From: Thermodesulfobacteriota bacterium
GTDB lineage: Bacteria > Desulfobacterota_D > UBA1144 > Nemesobacterales > UBA2774
Direction of reading: 5' to 3'
Assembly: GCA_039028315.1 (NCBI GenBank)
Contig: JBCCIH010000095.1
Coordinates: 1 to 8,797 of the forward strand
Length of the DNA stretch: 8,797 nt
Part shown: positions 1 to 6,747 of the stretch, piece after piece
Layout of the letters: the number at the start of each line of letters is the position of its first letter
Numbering within the stretch: position 1 is the first letter of the stretch
The notes under the pieces: model-generated
Told to the model about the DNA's origin: nothing
Database searches by the model: none
Seen by the model: the letters and a program-made list of their open reading frames with translations, nothing else
Position numbers and translations under genes: made by a program

Positions 1-834
1 CTCAAATTGAGGTTTAATAAAATCTATTACTGCAGAATTATTCGATGCCTTAATCTGCTCTGGGGTTCCAACCTCTAAAATACGGCCTTCGCTAAGAATA
101 GCTATTCTATCTGCAACATAAAATGCGAGTTCAATATCGTGTGTAACAACTATTTGGGTTATCTGGACCTGATTCTTTAAATCGCAGATAAGATCACCCA
201 TGGTGCGGGTCATCATTGGGTCAAGACCTGCAGTAGGTTCATCGAACAGTATAAGATCTGGGTTCATTACAAGCGCTCTAGCGGCAGCTACTCTTCTTTT
301 CATTCCGCCTGAAATCATTGAAGGCATAATATCTTCTTTCCCCGAAAGGCCTACTATTTCAAGCGCGCTTGATACTACTTCTTTTATCTTTGCTTCATCT
401 TTAAAAACCTTATGCTCTTTTAGATAAAGCGCAACATTTTCTGATACCGTTAGTGAATTAAACAAAGCGGAAGACTGAAAAACCATAGCTATCACATGTT
501 TGCTTTTAAAATCCGGATTATTTATATCCTGACCAGCAACATATATATGGCCTGAATCAGGGCACTCAAGTCCAACAATGTGTCGCATAAGAACGCTTTT
601 GCCAGATCCGCTTTTCCCTAAAATTACCACTGTCTCGCCAGGTTCAATGTTAAGGTCTACACCCCTTAAAACATGATTTGAACCAAAAGATCTATTTAAA
701 TTATCAATCTTAAGCCCAACAGCCGCGCACTTTAAATAATCAAGCAAAACACTGCCGGAGCATCCGTTTTCATTGCCGGTAACAGTGTTAAGTAGATTTC
801 CATTTATTTTTACTTCTTCTATTTTATGTTCCAT
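1..834 (-). CDS. mlaF: MlaF-type ABC transporter ATPase (partial, C-terminus cut by window edge)
   Basis: ATP-binding subunit of an Mla/MCE-type phospholipid transporter; it sits on the inner face of the cytoplasmic membrane and powers the MlaE permease. Reading from ATG 834, 278 codons stay open to base 1 with no stop. Visible ABC motifs are Walker A GKSGSGKS (residues 73-80), Q-loop Gln120, signature SGGMKRR (175-181), Walker B LILFDEP (194-200, catalytic Glu199), D-loop GLD (203-205) and H-loop His232. The SGGMKRR signature is typical of the MlaF branch. The first 40 residues precede the ABC fold and resemble no domain I know. A TAAGGT ribosome site about 6 bases upstream supports this start, and no other Met occurs before residue 83. 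The gene follows mlaE by 13 bases. MlaF proteins are usually about 250-280 residues, so few codons should be missing. An MCE-domain mlaD would be expected next. Confidence 0.92.
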   Translation of the reverse strand, partial: MEHKIEEVKINGNLLNTVTGNENGCSGSVLLDYLKCAAVGLKIDNLNRSFGSNHVLRGVDLNIEPGETVVILGKSGSGKSVLMRHIVGLECPDSGHIYVAGQDINNPDFKSKHVIAMVFQSSALFNSLTVSENVALYLKEHKVFKDEAKIKEVVSSALEIVGLSGKEDIMPSMISGGMKRRVAAARALVMNPDLILFDEPTAGLDPMMTRTMGDLICDLKNQVQITQIVVTHDIELAFYVADRIAILSEGRILEVGTPEQIKASNNSAVIDFIKPQFE

Positions 835-847
835 CTATACCTTAATT

Positions 848-1615
848 TTAATCTAAATTGAGGAATAACAAAATCCTTGTAATGTAATAATCAGATATTA
901 AAACTAGGACAAATGACAGCACAACGGCTTTAGTAACCGAATTTCCTATTTCCCTTGGCCCACCTCTTGTTGTAAGTCCCACATAACAGCACACAATTGA
1001 GATGATAACACCAAAGAACATGGCCTTGATCAGACCATTTAACACTGCCACAAAATCGACTAGTTCTGATAAGTTTCTATAATAAACATCTAAGGATAAC
1101 TGTATTTCAGGATTTACTAATGCAACAATAGCACCACCAAACCAACCTATGACATCCATGAATATAACCAAGATAGGAAGAGCTATAACTGTGGCAATAA
1201 ACCTGGGCATTACTAGAAATCTGACTGGGTTTATATCCATTGTTTTAAGTGCATCAATCTCTTCATAAACACTCATTGAAGCAAGCTCAGCAGTCATGGC
1301 AGAGCCTACCCTTCCGGCTATTAAAATTGACGCCATGATTGGTCCAATTTCTTTTACCATTGAGAGCCCGACAAGACCACCCACATTTTCTTCAAGGCCG
1401 AACTGTGCAAGCGTGGGACCAGCCTGCAGCGCCAACACTCCTCCAGAAAACAATGCAATTAAAGCTCCGACAGGAAGAGTCTGATTTCCGATGATATAAA
1501 GCTGGTCAAAAACCTTTTCGCTATTTGCAAATGCTGATTTACACCAATACAGCGTTTCCATAAAGAGTCCGAGCAGACCACCAGTTACTCTGAAAAATCC
1601 CATTACGCTGTTCAC
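848..1615 (-). CDS. mlaE: MlaE-family phospholipid transporter permease
   Basis: Integral inner-membrane permease (MlaE/DUF140 family) of the lipid transporter driven by MlaF. The protein has 255 residues, the normal length. It carries the family hallmarks KEIGPIMASILIAGRVGSAM (residues 88-107), followed by the EEIDAL segment to 123, and a C-terminal GLTTRGGPREIGNSVTKAVV (213-232). Hydrophobic stretches lie near residues 48-66, 80-101, 138-168, 192-212 and 228-250. An N-terminal amphipathic helix (about 8-40) is usual in the family. The start is GTG at 1615: an AAAGGGG ribosome site ends 8 bases upstream, whereas the in-frame ATG at codon 5 would be about 20 bases away. The gene begins 3 bases after the stop of the upstream repeat-protein gene, so the two are almost certainly cotranscribed, and perhaps translationally coupled. 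MlaE may act with a periplasmic MCE protein encoded beyond the window; this is inferred from the usual gene set. Confidence 0.94.
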   Translation of the reverse strand: MNSVMGFFRVTGGLLGLFMETLYWCKSAFANSEKVFDQLYIIGNQTLPVGALIALFSGGVLALQAGPTLAQFGLEENVGGLVGLSMVKEIGPIMASILIAGRVGSAMTAELASMSVYEEIDALKTMDINPVRFLVMPRFIATVIALPILVIFMDVIGWFGGAIVALVNPEIQLSLDVYYRNLSELVDFVAVLNGLIKAMFFGVIISIVCCYVGLTTRGGPREIGNSVTKAVVLSFVLVLISDYYITRILLFLNLD

Positions 1616-1618
1616 AGA

Positions 1619-3115
1619 TTAAGCCCCTTTGTCCTTATTGTCTTCGTCATCTTCTCCACCAGAAATTTTAACAGGTATAAAGAGAAATTTTAGTATTTTT
1701 TTGTTAGTTTCTTTATCCTTTTTGTAACCAAAAAGTCCACCCAAAATATAGAATTTGCCTTTCTCATCAGTATTCTCATAGGATATCACAGGAATAATTG
1801 GACGGAGCTCAACCTTCACTCCTTTTTTTGTGCTCTCAGTTCTAAATGTATTCCAAAGAAATGAGGAGACTTCATTTCCTTCTTCATCTCTATCCCATCT
1901 AAATATTGTCCAAAGAGGCGCCCAATTTCTTTCTCTTGGAGCATTGTCCTGTAAAAAAGTCTCTAGAGGCGAGATGAAATTAAAATACGACTTTCCATCG
2001 GTTGTTCTGCGGTAGGTAAATAGCGGCCATACGTTAATTGCCCTTGAGTCTCTGCCGCGCTCAGTTCTAGGTATGTTCTGAACATCTTTGTATAGAAAAA
2101 ACATGAATGCTCTTCTTTTAATTTCGTAATCATCTAGTTTATGACTTCTCCAGCTATATACAGGCCAAACCGCATACCCGGCTTCAAAATCTTCCTCTTT
2201 TTTAACTGAGAACAATGGGAATATTCTATTTGTATTAACACTTCCTCTTGAAAACGTAACCAAAGGCCAGGGCATATCCCATCTTCTAAAATCCTTATTA
2301 GTATTTTCTATATATGTAAAAAATGGCCATCCGTATGTTCTTTGTTTTCTACCGGGCATATCCAGGCCATAGTAAAATGGAAGAACTGCAAGAGACTTGA
2401 TTCTTGCGCCGTAGAATTCTTTTTCCCTTTTCATATATATTGGCCAAAGAGCAAACTGATCGTATACAGAGTTATCTTCGGCAGTCTTTATTCCATAAAC
2501 AGGCCATAGTCTCCCGCCCTCAACTCCATTTCCAGAGTAGGCTCCAATAAATGGCCAGAGCAGATTACTATTAGTCACGCCGTTGTTTTTGGTTTGAAGA
2601 AATAACGGGAATAAAAAGAAGTTTATCTCGTCTTTTCCAAATTTATGTTTCATATTGCCAAAGAGCGGAAAGAATGCAAAAAAACTTCTATCCGGATTCT
2701 CTGCCTTTCGGCCGTATAAAATTGGAAATAGTGTAAATTCTTTTTCTCTAAAACCACTGTCTTCTAGTGTGGACTTATAGTAGAAGATATACATCAGAAC
2801 CTGCATCTTAGTGTCATCTTTAAAAGTGCGGTAGGTAAAAAGAGGATAAACTACGTCTAATGAGCCTCTGTCTTTTCTATAATCTTTGTGGTTATAGAAC
2901 AGTGGCCGAAACCCATAACCTTCTTCATTACCCTCTTTGTCATAAGAAATTAATGGCCCAAGAGCATCTATCTTTTTTTTCCCGGTTTCCTCATCCGTTT
3001 CCATATAAAAAAGTGGGCCTAAATTAATAGTTTCTGCTGAGGTATTAAAAGCAACAGAAAACAAAAGTATTAAAATTATGAAAGGATTGGGAACATTGAC
3101 CCAGGGGAATTTCAT
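1619..3115 (-). CDS. Exported aromatic/proline (WPxF-Y) repeat protein, function unknown
   Basis: I do not recognise a characterised family. The 498-residue protein starts with a type I signal peptide (short N-terminus with Lys2, hydrophobic core about 11-22, likely cut near NTSA|ET at 27-28). The rest is a run of roughly 24 diverged repeats of about 20 residues, each centred on an (L/F/V)(F/W)P(L/V/I)(F/Y)xY core. Examples are YPLFTY (90), LFPILY (129), LWPVYG (203), GWPFFTY (262), VWPVYSW (316) and VWPLFTY (362). Between the cores are charged, Gly/Asp/Lys/Asn-rich turns. This alternation suggests beta strands and hairpins, hence a periplasmic beta-solenoid or an outer-membrane barrel. The tail (485-498) is acidic and lacks the terminal aromatic residue of a classical barrel. 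It is 3 bases upstream of mlaE, which points to envelope lipid transport; that is inference. The ribosome site is weak (AGGT about 14 bases upstream). An ATG 5 bases earlier opens only a two-codon frame overlapping the real start. Confidence 0.85.
   Translation of the reverse strand: MKFPWVNVPNPFIILILLFSVAFNTSAETINLGPLFYMETDEETGKKKIDALGPLISYDKEGNEEGYGFRPLFYNHKDYRKDRGSLDVVYPLFTYRTFKDDTKMQVLMYIFYYKSTLEDSGFREKEFTLFPILYGRKAENPDRSFFAFFPLFGNMKHKFGKDEINFFLFPLFLQTKNNGVTNSNLLWPFIGAYSGNGVEGGRLWPVYGIKTAEDNSVYDQFALWPIYMKREKEFYGARIKSLAVLPFYYGLDMPGRKQRTYGWPFFTYIENTNKDFRRWDMPWPLVTFSRGSVNTNRIFPLFSVKKEEDFEAGYAVWPVYSWRSHKLDDYEIKRRAFMFFLYKDVQNIPRTERGRDSRAINVWPLFTYRRTTDGKSYFNFISPLETFLQDNAPRERNWAPLWTIFRWDRDEEGNEVSSFLWNTFRTESTKKGVKVELRPIIPVISYENTDEKGKFYILGGLFGYKKDKETNKKILKFLFIPVKISGGEDDEDNKDKGA
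1664..3019 (-). repeat. Protein-level tandem repeats, about 24 units of about 20 residues
   Basis: Repeat cores in the exported protein fall at residues 33, 53, 70, 90, 109, 129, 148, 168, 186, 203, 223, 244, 262, 282, 298, 316, 338, 362, 382, 399, 419, 438, 459 and 478. The spacing is 16-24, mostly 17-21. Units are diverged at the DNA level, so this is an old protein repeat and not a recent DNA tandem duplication. Unit boundaries were set by eye from the Pro-aromatic core; the cores at 109, 338, 419 and 459 lack the proline. Confidence 0.75.
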
Positions 3116-3178
3116 TTCATTAAATGTAACCTAAATCGCTCTAATATCTATGAAAAATTTATATATTCGAAAAATATA

Positions 3179-4267
3179 TTAAATATAGACTCGAGGCACT
3201 CTTTTTCCGGTATGAGACAAGATCTCATAAGATATGGTTCCTGCAAGCTGAGCTAGGTCAATCACGGAAATATGCTCATCTCCGAACAAAACGACCTCGT
3301 CGCCAATATTCACATTTTCTATCCCAGTTGCATCAACCATTACAAAGTCCATACAGACGTCTCCCACAACCGGAGCAAGTATTCCGTTTATTGAAACCTT
3401 GCCTTTGCTCGAGAGATTTCGGGTATAACCATCAGCATAACCCACAGGTATTGTAGCTATAACAGAGGGCTTATCTGTCGTAAATTTACCGCCGTAGCTA
3501 ACTGCCGTCCCGCTAGGCACTCTACTTAAATGGATTATTTGAGATTTAAGTTTCATAACAGGCCTAAGATCCATACCTGAGTAATTACCTGAACCATAGA
3601 GCATTATTCCTGGTCTTACCAAGTTAAATAAACTCTCCGGGTATTTCTGAATAGCGGCTGAGTTTGCTGCATGTATGAATTCAGGGTCAAAGTCTTTTTG
3701 TTTTATAAGCTCAACAAGTTGATTTAATGCATTGATCTGATTATAGGTGTTTTCATCAGCGTCTGTAAAAGCGGTTGATAAGTGAGTCAAAGCTCCTGTC
3801 ATGCGGATATTTCCCAACTTAGACAAATCATCTAAAAATTGCTCGCCATCCTCAGGTCTTACGCCGAGCCTTGTCATTCCTGTATCGAACTTAATATGGT
3901 ATTCAGCTTTTTTATTTGCTTTAGATGACGCCTGGTCAAGTGCCCTTGCAACTTCTATGGAAAATACAAAAGGGGTAAGTTCATACTCGAGCACCTCAGC
4001 AGCTTCTTGCGCCCTTATGCCGCCTAGAAGCAATATAGGAACCTCTATGCCGTAGTCCCTAAGTTCAAGGGCTTCATCAAGAGTAGCTACTCCCAGCATC
4101 TGTGTGCCGGCTTCGACAAGACTCTTGCCTACTTCTACAGCTCCATGCCCATAAGCATCCGCTTTTACCACTGAGAGTATAGATATATCTTTTCCCACAA
4201 GCTCTCTTACTTGAGAGAAATTATGCTTTAAATTATTAAGATTTATCTCTGCCCAGGTTCTTATCAT
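3179..4267 (-). CDS. alr: Alanine racemase (PLP-dependent)
   Basis: Interconverts L- and D-alanine in the cytoplasm, supplying D-Ala for peptidoglycan. The 362-residue length is normal. The N-terminal TIM barrel carries the PLP motif VVKADAYGHG (residues 33-42) with Lys35 as the Schiff-base lysine. The C-terminal beta domain carries the second catalytic base Tyr258 in AVSYGG, and substrate-site Met306 in CMDFVMVD. RPGIMLYG (218-225) and the C-terminal SYEILSHTGKRVPRVYI are also typical. The usual Gln after CMD is Phe here, a minor departure. ATG 4267 begins MIRTWAEINL, the expected Alr N-terminus, so the start is secure even though no good Shine-Dalgarno precedes it (an AAGG lies about 18 bases upstream). 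A candidate promoter lies directly upstream. The repeat-protein gene follows after 63 bases and may share the transcript with alr and mlaEF. Confidence 0.97.
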   Translation of the reverse strand: MIRTWAEINLNNLKHNFSQVRELVGKDISILSVVKADAYGHGAVEVGKSLVEAGTQMLGVATLDEALELRDYGIEVPILLLGGIRAQEAAEVLEYELTPFVFSIEVARALDQASSKANKKAEYHIKFDTGMTRLGVRPEDGEQFLDDLSKLGNIRMTGALTHLSTAFTDADENTYNQINALNQLVELIKQKDFDPEFIHAANSAAIQKYPESLFNLVRPGIMLYGSGNYSGMDLRPVMKLKSQIIHLSRVPSGTAVSYGGKFTTDKPSVIATIPVGYADGYTRNLSSKGKVSINGILAPVVGDVCMDFVMVDATGIENVNIGDEVVLFGDEHISVIDLAQLAGTISYEILSHTGKRVPRVYI

Positions 4268-4278
4268 ATGAAATATTT

Positions 4279-4307
4279 ATATAACCTTATATTACTAGGG
4301 GGGTCAA
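4279..4307 (-). promoter_or_regulatory. Candidate sigma-70 promoter for alr
   Basis: On the minus strand TTGACC (4307-4302) and TTATAT (4284-4279) are separated by exactly 17 bases, a good -35/-10 pair in the 68-base gap between the radical SAM operon and alr. Transcription would start around 4272, only a few bases before the alr ATG at 4267, giving a very short leader. That fits the missing Shine-Dalgarno. A perfect 12-base palindrome ATTAATATTAAT (4307-4318) abuts the -35 box and could be an operator or simply AT-rich upstream sequence. Confidence 0.45.
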
Positions 4308-4335
4308 TTAATATTAATCTGGCAGGTATTTACAG

Positions 4336-5937
4336 CTATGCAGAGAGTTTGTTTTTATGGTCCCACTGACGCTTGCTTAGGTCATCATCACTTATTTTCT
4401 TATCAGCAGCCTGGTTAAAAATTTCTACATTCTTCTCGTAGTCTTTTGAACGGAACTTATTTAAATACTCTACAAAATGTGCTGAGTCCAGATAATAGAG
4501 AAGCTGTGCTACATCAGTTTTAATTCCTGGTTTGTTTAGCCTCTTCCATCCCTCGTCCATGATAAAATCAAACTCAGGAGAAACTTTTCCTCTGTATTTT
4601 CTAAGCCGCCACTTAACAATTGTTTTCTCAATAAAGCCTGAGCTCTGTTTTCTGTATTTTTCCCAATATTTCTCAAGCCTATTCAGCGCTCTCTCTGAAG
4701 CATATGCCTGCTCGAACAGATAACAGTAACCGTCCATAAGCTGCTCGCGGGTCATGTTCTTAGGCTCAAAAACAACGTGGCGTGTGTCGTATAAACCCCA
4801 GTCAAAGTGGTCCATACGACCATCATTTTTGAAATCATCATGGAGTTTGGTGCCCGGCATAGGAGTTAAGATACTGAAGAAAGGATATAAAATATTGTTC
4901 TCATCTATAAAGTCCAGAATATCATCAAAAACGTTTAGAGTATCGGTATCAAAGCCTACTATAAAGTTCCCTACAACAGACATGCCTCGCGAATGTATGC
5001 GCTCCATTGCATCTTGGTACTTCACACAAAAGTTCACGCGTTTATCCATATCCAACAGAGTTGCCTCATTGATAGATTCAATTCCAATAATAAGAGTAGT
5101 ACATCCAGCCTCTACGAATAGATCAAGCAACCCTGCCCTATTTGTAACGTTTAGTGTAGTCTCCGCAGACCAGCTTGGAATCTCACCCCTTTTTCTAAGA
5201 GGAATCATCTCTTTTAATAGCTGTTCAGTGTACTGAGGACGAGATAAAAAATTATCATCTACAAAGTAGATAGTTTTAACCCTGTCCATAAATCCTGTTT
5301 TAGGAAATGCTCTTATTTCTTCAAGTATCTTGTTTGGTGGTTTGAATCTAAACGTACTTCCCGAAATATCAGGCACACTGCAAAAACGGCAAGTAAATGG
5401 ACAGCCCCTTGTGCTTTGGACCTGATGGAAAAGAAACTTACCATAATCAATTTTATCCCACGCAGGCACTGGTATAGAGTCCATTTCAGGAAAACCCTGA
5501 GCATCAGTGATTGTTGGAGCCTCACCTTTTTCAAACTGCTCTAAAAACTTTGGCCAGGTCTGCTCAGCTTCCCCTATAACGACATAATCAACGTGCTCTA
5601 GAGCTTCGTTAGGCCTAAGAGAGGCATGAATTCCACCTAATACAACTTTCTTTCCTCTTCTTCTAAATTCATCCGCAACTTGATATGCTCTTGCAACAGC
5701 AGAGGTTTTTGCAGAGAGTGCAATAAGATCAGCGTCTGTGTCAAAATCTATGGGAGAGATATATTCATCATGAACCTCAACTTCAAATCTATCTGGAGTG
5801 CAGGCTGCCACTGTGAGTAAGCCCAAATCTAAAAGCGAGCGTTTTAGTCCTAAAAACTCATTCATAAAATCCATCTCATAGAGTTCACGGTCTGATGGAT
5901 CACAATTTTTTCTTGTGGCCACAAATAGTATCTTCAA
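4336..5937 (-). CDS. Cobalamin-binding-domain radical SAM protein with DUF4070-like C-terminus
   Basis: Likely a SAM-dependent radical enzyme that also binds cobalamin; such proteins often methylate unactivated carbons. The 533 residues divide into a Rossmann-like B12-binding domain (about 30-135, with GGIHASLRPNEAL at 101-113 and VIGEAEQTW at 120-128) and a radical SAM core (about 172-395). The core has the 4Fe-4S motif CPFTCRFC: Cys179, Cys183, Cys186. It continues with VDDNFLSRPQY and TPMPGTKLHDDF, and ends in a helical DUF4070-like tail (about 400-533). The DxHxxG cobalamin-ligand motif is absent, so any cobalamin would bind without lower-axial histidine. The start is TTG at 5937. It overlaps the stop of the hydrolase gene by 4 bases (TTGA) and is preceded by a strong AAAGGAGG 10 bases upstream, so coupled translation is likely. 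It is the last gene of a three-gene operon. Hopanoid 2-methylase HpnP has a related architecture, but I do not claim that function. Confidence 0.88.
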   Translation of the reverse strand: MKILFVATRKNCDPSDRELYEMDFMNEFLGLKRSLLDLGLLTVAACTPDRFEVEVHDEYISPIDFDTDADLIALSAKTSAVARAYQVADEFRRRGKKVVLGGIHASLRPNEALEHVDYVVIGEAEQTWPKFLEQFEKGEAPTITDAQGFPEMDSIPVPAWDKIDYGKFLFHQVQSTRGCPFTCRFCSVPDISGSTFRFKPPNKILEEIRAFPKTGFMDRVKTIYFVDDNFLSRPQYTEQLLKEMIPLRKRGEIPSWSAETTLNVTNRAGLLDLFVEAGCTTLIIGIESINEATLLDMDKRVNFCVKYQDAMERIHSRGMSVVGNFIVGFDTDTLNVFDDILDFIDENNILYPFFSILTPMPGTKLHDDFKNDGRMDHFDWGLYDTRHVVFEPKNMTREQLMDGYCYLFEQAYASERALNRLEKYWEKYRKQSSGFIEKTIVKWRLRKYRGKVSPEFDFIMDEGWKRLNKPGIKTDVAQLLYYLDSAHFVEYLNKFRSKDYEKNVEIFNQAADKKISDDDLSKRQWDHKNKLSA

Positions 5938-6731
5938 TTTATTGCAGCCTCCTTTGATTCATAATTGTTCTGATCCCATGGAAACTGAACATAATCTCCT
6001 GGTTTAGGAACAGAAAACCAATCCGGGAATTTTGAATTTGGAACTTTATTAATCCTGACCAGCCACCGAAACCACCAAGCCCCCACATTTAGCTGTTCGT
6101 GATGGGTCAGTACTGCTTGTTTTGCTCTAAACCTGCTAGCAAGTAGCACTGCTTCCTCTGGAGTCATAACAAATCTAAACCCCAAAATACTTGAGTACTC
6201 GCCGGGTAGTATTACAAACGGGACAGGCTCTTGGTCAGCCATTTGTTCAATCTCTTTGGTAACCATTGAATCTCCGCCAAAGAAAAATGAATTATCTTTA
6301 CTTTTTACACGGTAACATAATTCTGGAACATTATGTTTTCCCTTAACAACATCAATGATGACCCCTCTTACCTCAATACTATCTTCAGGCTTTGCTCTGT
6401 AAAGCTCACTGAAATTCATCTTCTCTACAGCGTCTGCGACTTTTCCTTCTGGTGCAACGACAAATGCAGCTTTATCTAAACGAGAGAGCGCTTCAGGATC
6501 AAAATGATCATCATGCTCATGGCTTATTAGTACAATATCAGGATCAATGGGAAGCGGTATCGGAGGGATGCTATGTATGAGCATGTGCTCAGCTGGTTCT
6601 GCGAGCCAGGGGTCGGTTAATATTTTAACCCCGTCAAAAACAATCCAGTGTGTTGAGTTGCCAATATGATGCAGGCCCTCTCTATGTGGGTTATCAAGTC
6701 CGTGCTCTTGTTCTTGGACTATGTATTTCAT
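5934..6731 (-). CDS. Metallo-beta-lactamase-fold hydrolase, UlaG/NAPE-PLD-like
   Basis: Probable cytoplasmic metal-dependent hydrolase of 265 residues; no signal peptide is visible. The two-metal signature HEHDDH (His71, His73, Asp75, His76) sits at the end of a strand, as is standard for the fold. Later ligand candidates are His133 in KHNVPE, Asp154 in FGGDS and His210/His211 in LTHHEQ. The opening GNSTHWIVFDGVKILTDPWL (24-43) is the beta hairpin seen in UlaG and N-acyl-phosphatidylethanolamine phospholipase D relatives, which cleave phosphoester bonds in sugars or lipids. The Trp-rich segment GAWWFRWLVR (217-226) could face a hydrophobic substrate or membrane; this is inference. The ATG at 6731 has AGGGA 5 bases upstream. 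The gene lies 16 bases after one radical SAM gene and overlaps the next by 4 bases, so it belongs to the same pathway. The substrate is unknown. Confidence 0.88.
   Translation of the reverse strand: MKYIVQEQEHGLDNPHREGLHHIGNSTHWIVFDGVKILTDPWLAEPAEHMLIHSIPPIPLPIDPDIVLISHEHDDHFDPEALSRLDKAAFVVAPEGKVADAVEKMNFSELYRAKPEDSIEVRGVIIDVVKGKHNVPELCYRVKSKDNSFFFGGDSMVTKEIEQMADQEPVPFVILPGEYSSILGFRFVMTPEEAVLLASRFRAKQAVLTHHEQLNVGAWWFRWLVRINKVPNSKFPDWFSVPKPGDYVQFPWDQNNYESKEAAIN
5948..5955 (-). promoter_or_regulatory. Strong ribosome binding site that sets a TTG start
   Basis: AAAGGAGG on the minus strand, 10 bases before the TTG at 5937, embedded in the last codons of the hydrolase gene. It is the strongest Shine-Dalgarno in the window and decides the start of the downstream radical SAM gene, which otherwise uses the weakest common start codon. 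Confidence 0.8.
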
Positions 6732-6747
6732 TGTCTTCCCTAACTAC

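Noticed and set aside
1..876. Similar strings at 2-26 and 853-878 (AAATTGAGG followed by AT-rich bases)
   Set aside because: Both lie in the last codons of mlaF and mlaE and encode different residues. The match is short and explained by AT-rich coding sequence, so no duplication or att site is claimed.
3140..3180. AT-rich inverted sequence near ATATAT-ATATAT as a terminator after alr
   Set aside because: A 6-bp pure A/T stem is too weak and is expected by chance in such AT-rich sequence.
4754..5236. 160-codon plus-strand open frame
   Set aside because: It is antisense to the radical SAM core of a well-supported gene, has Ser/Lys-rich shadow composition and no domain. The other plus-strand frames at 200-427, 1296-1484, 1830-2015, 3801-4055, 4532-4723 and 7208-7914 are shadows in the same way.
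5313..5534. 73-codon minus-strand frame inside the second radical SAM gene
   Set aside because: Same strand but a different frame, lying across the iron-sulfur motif of the real gene. It shows no independent start signal.
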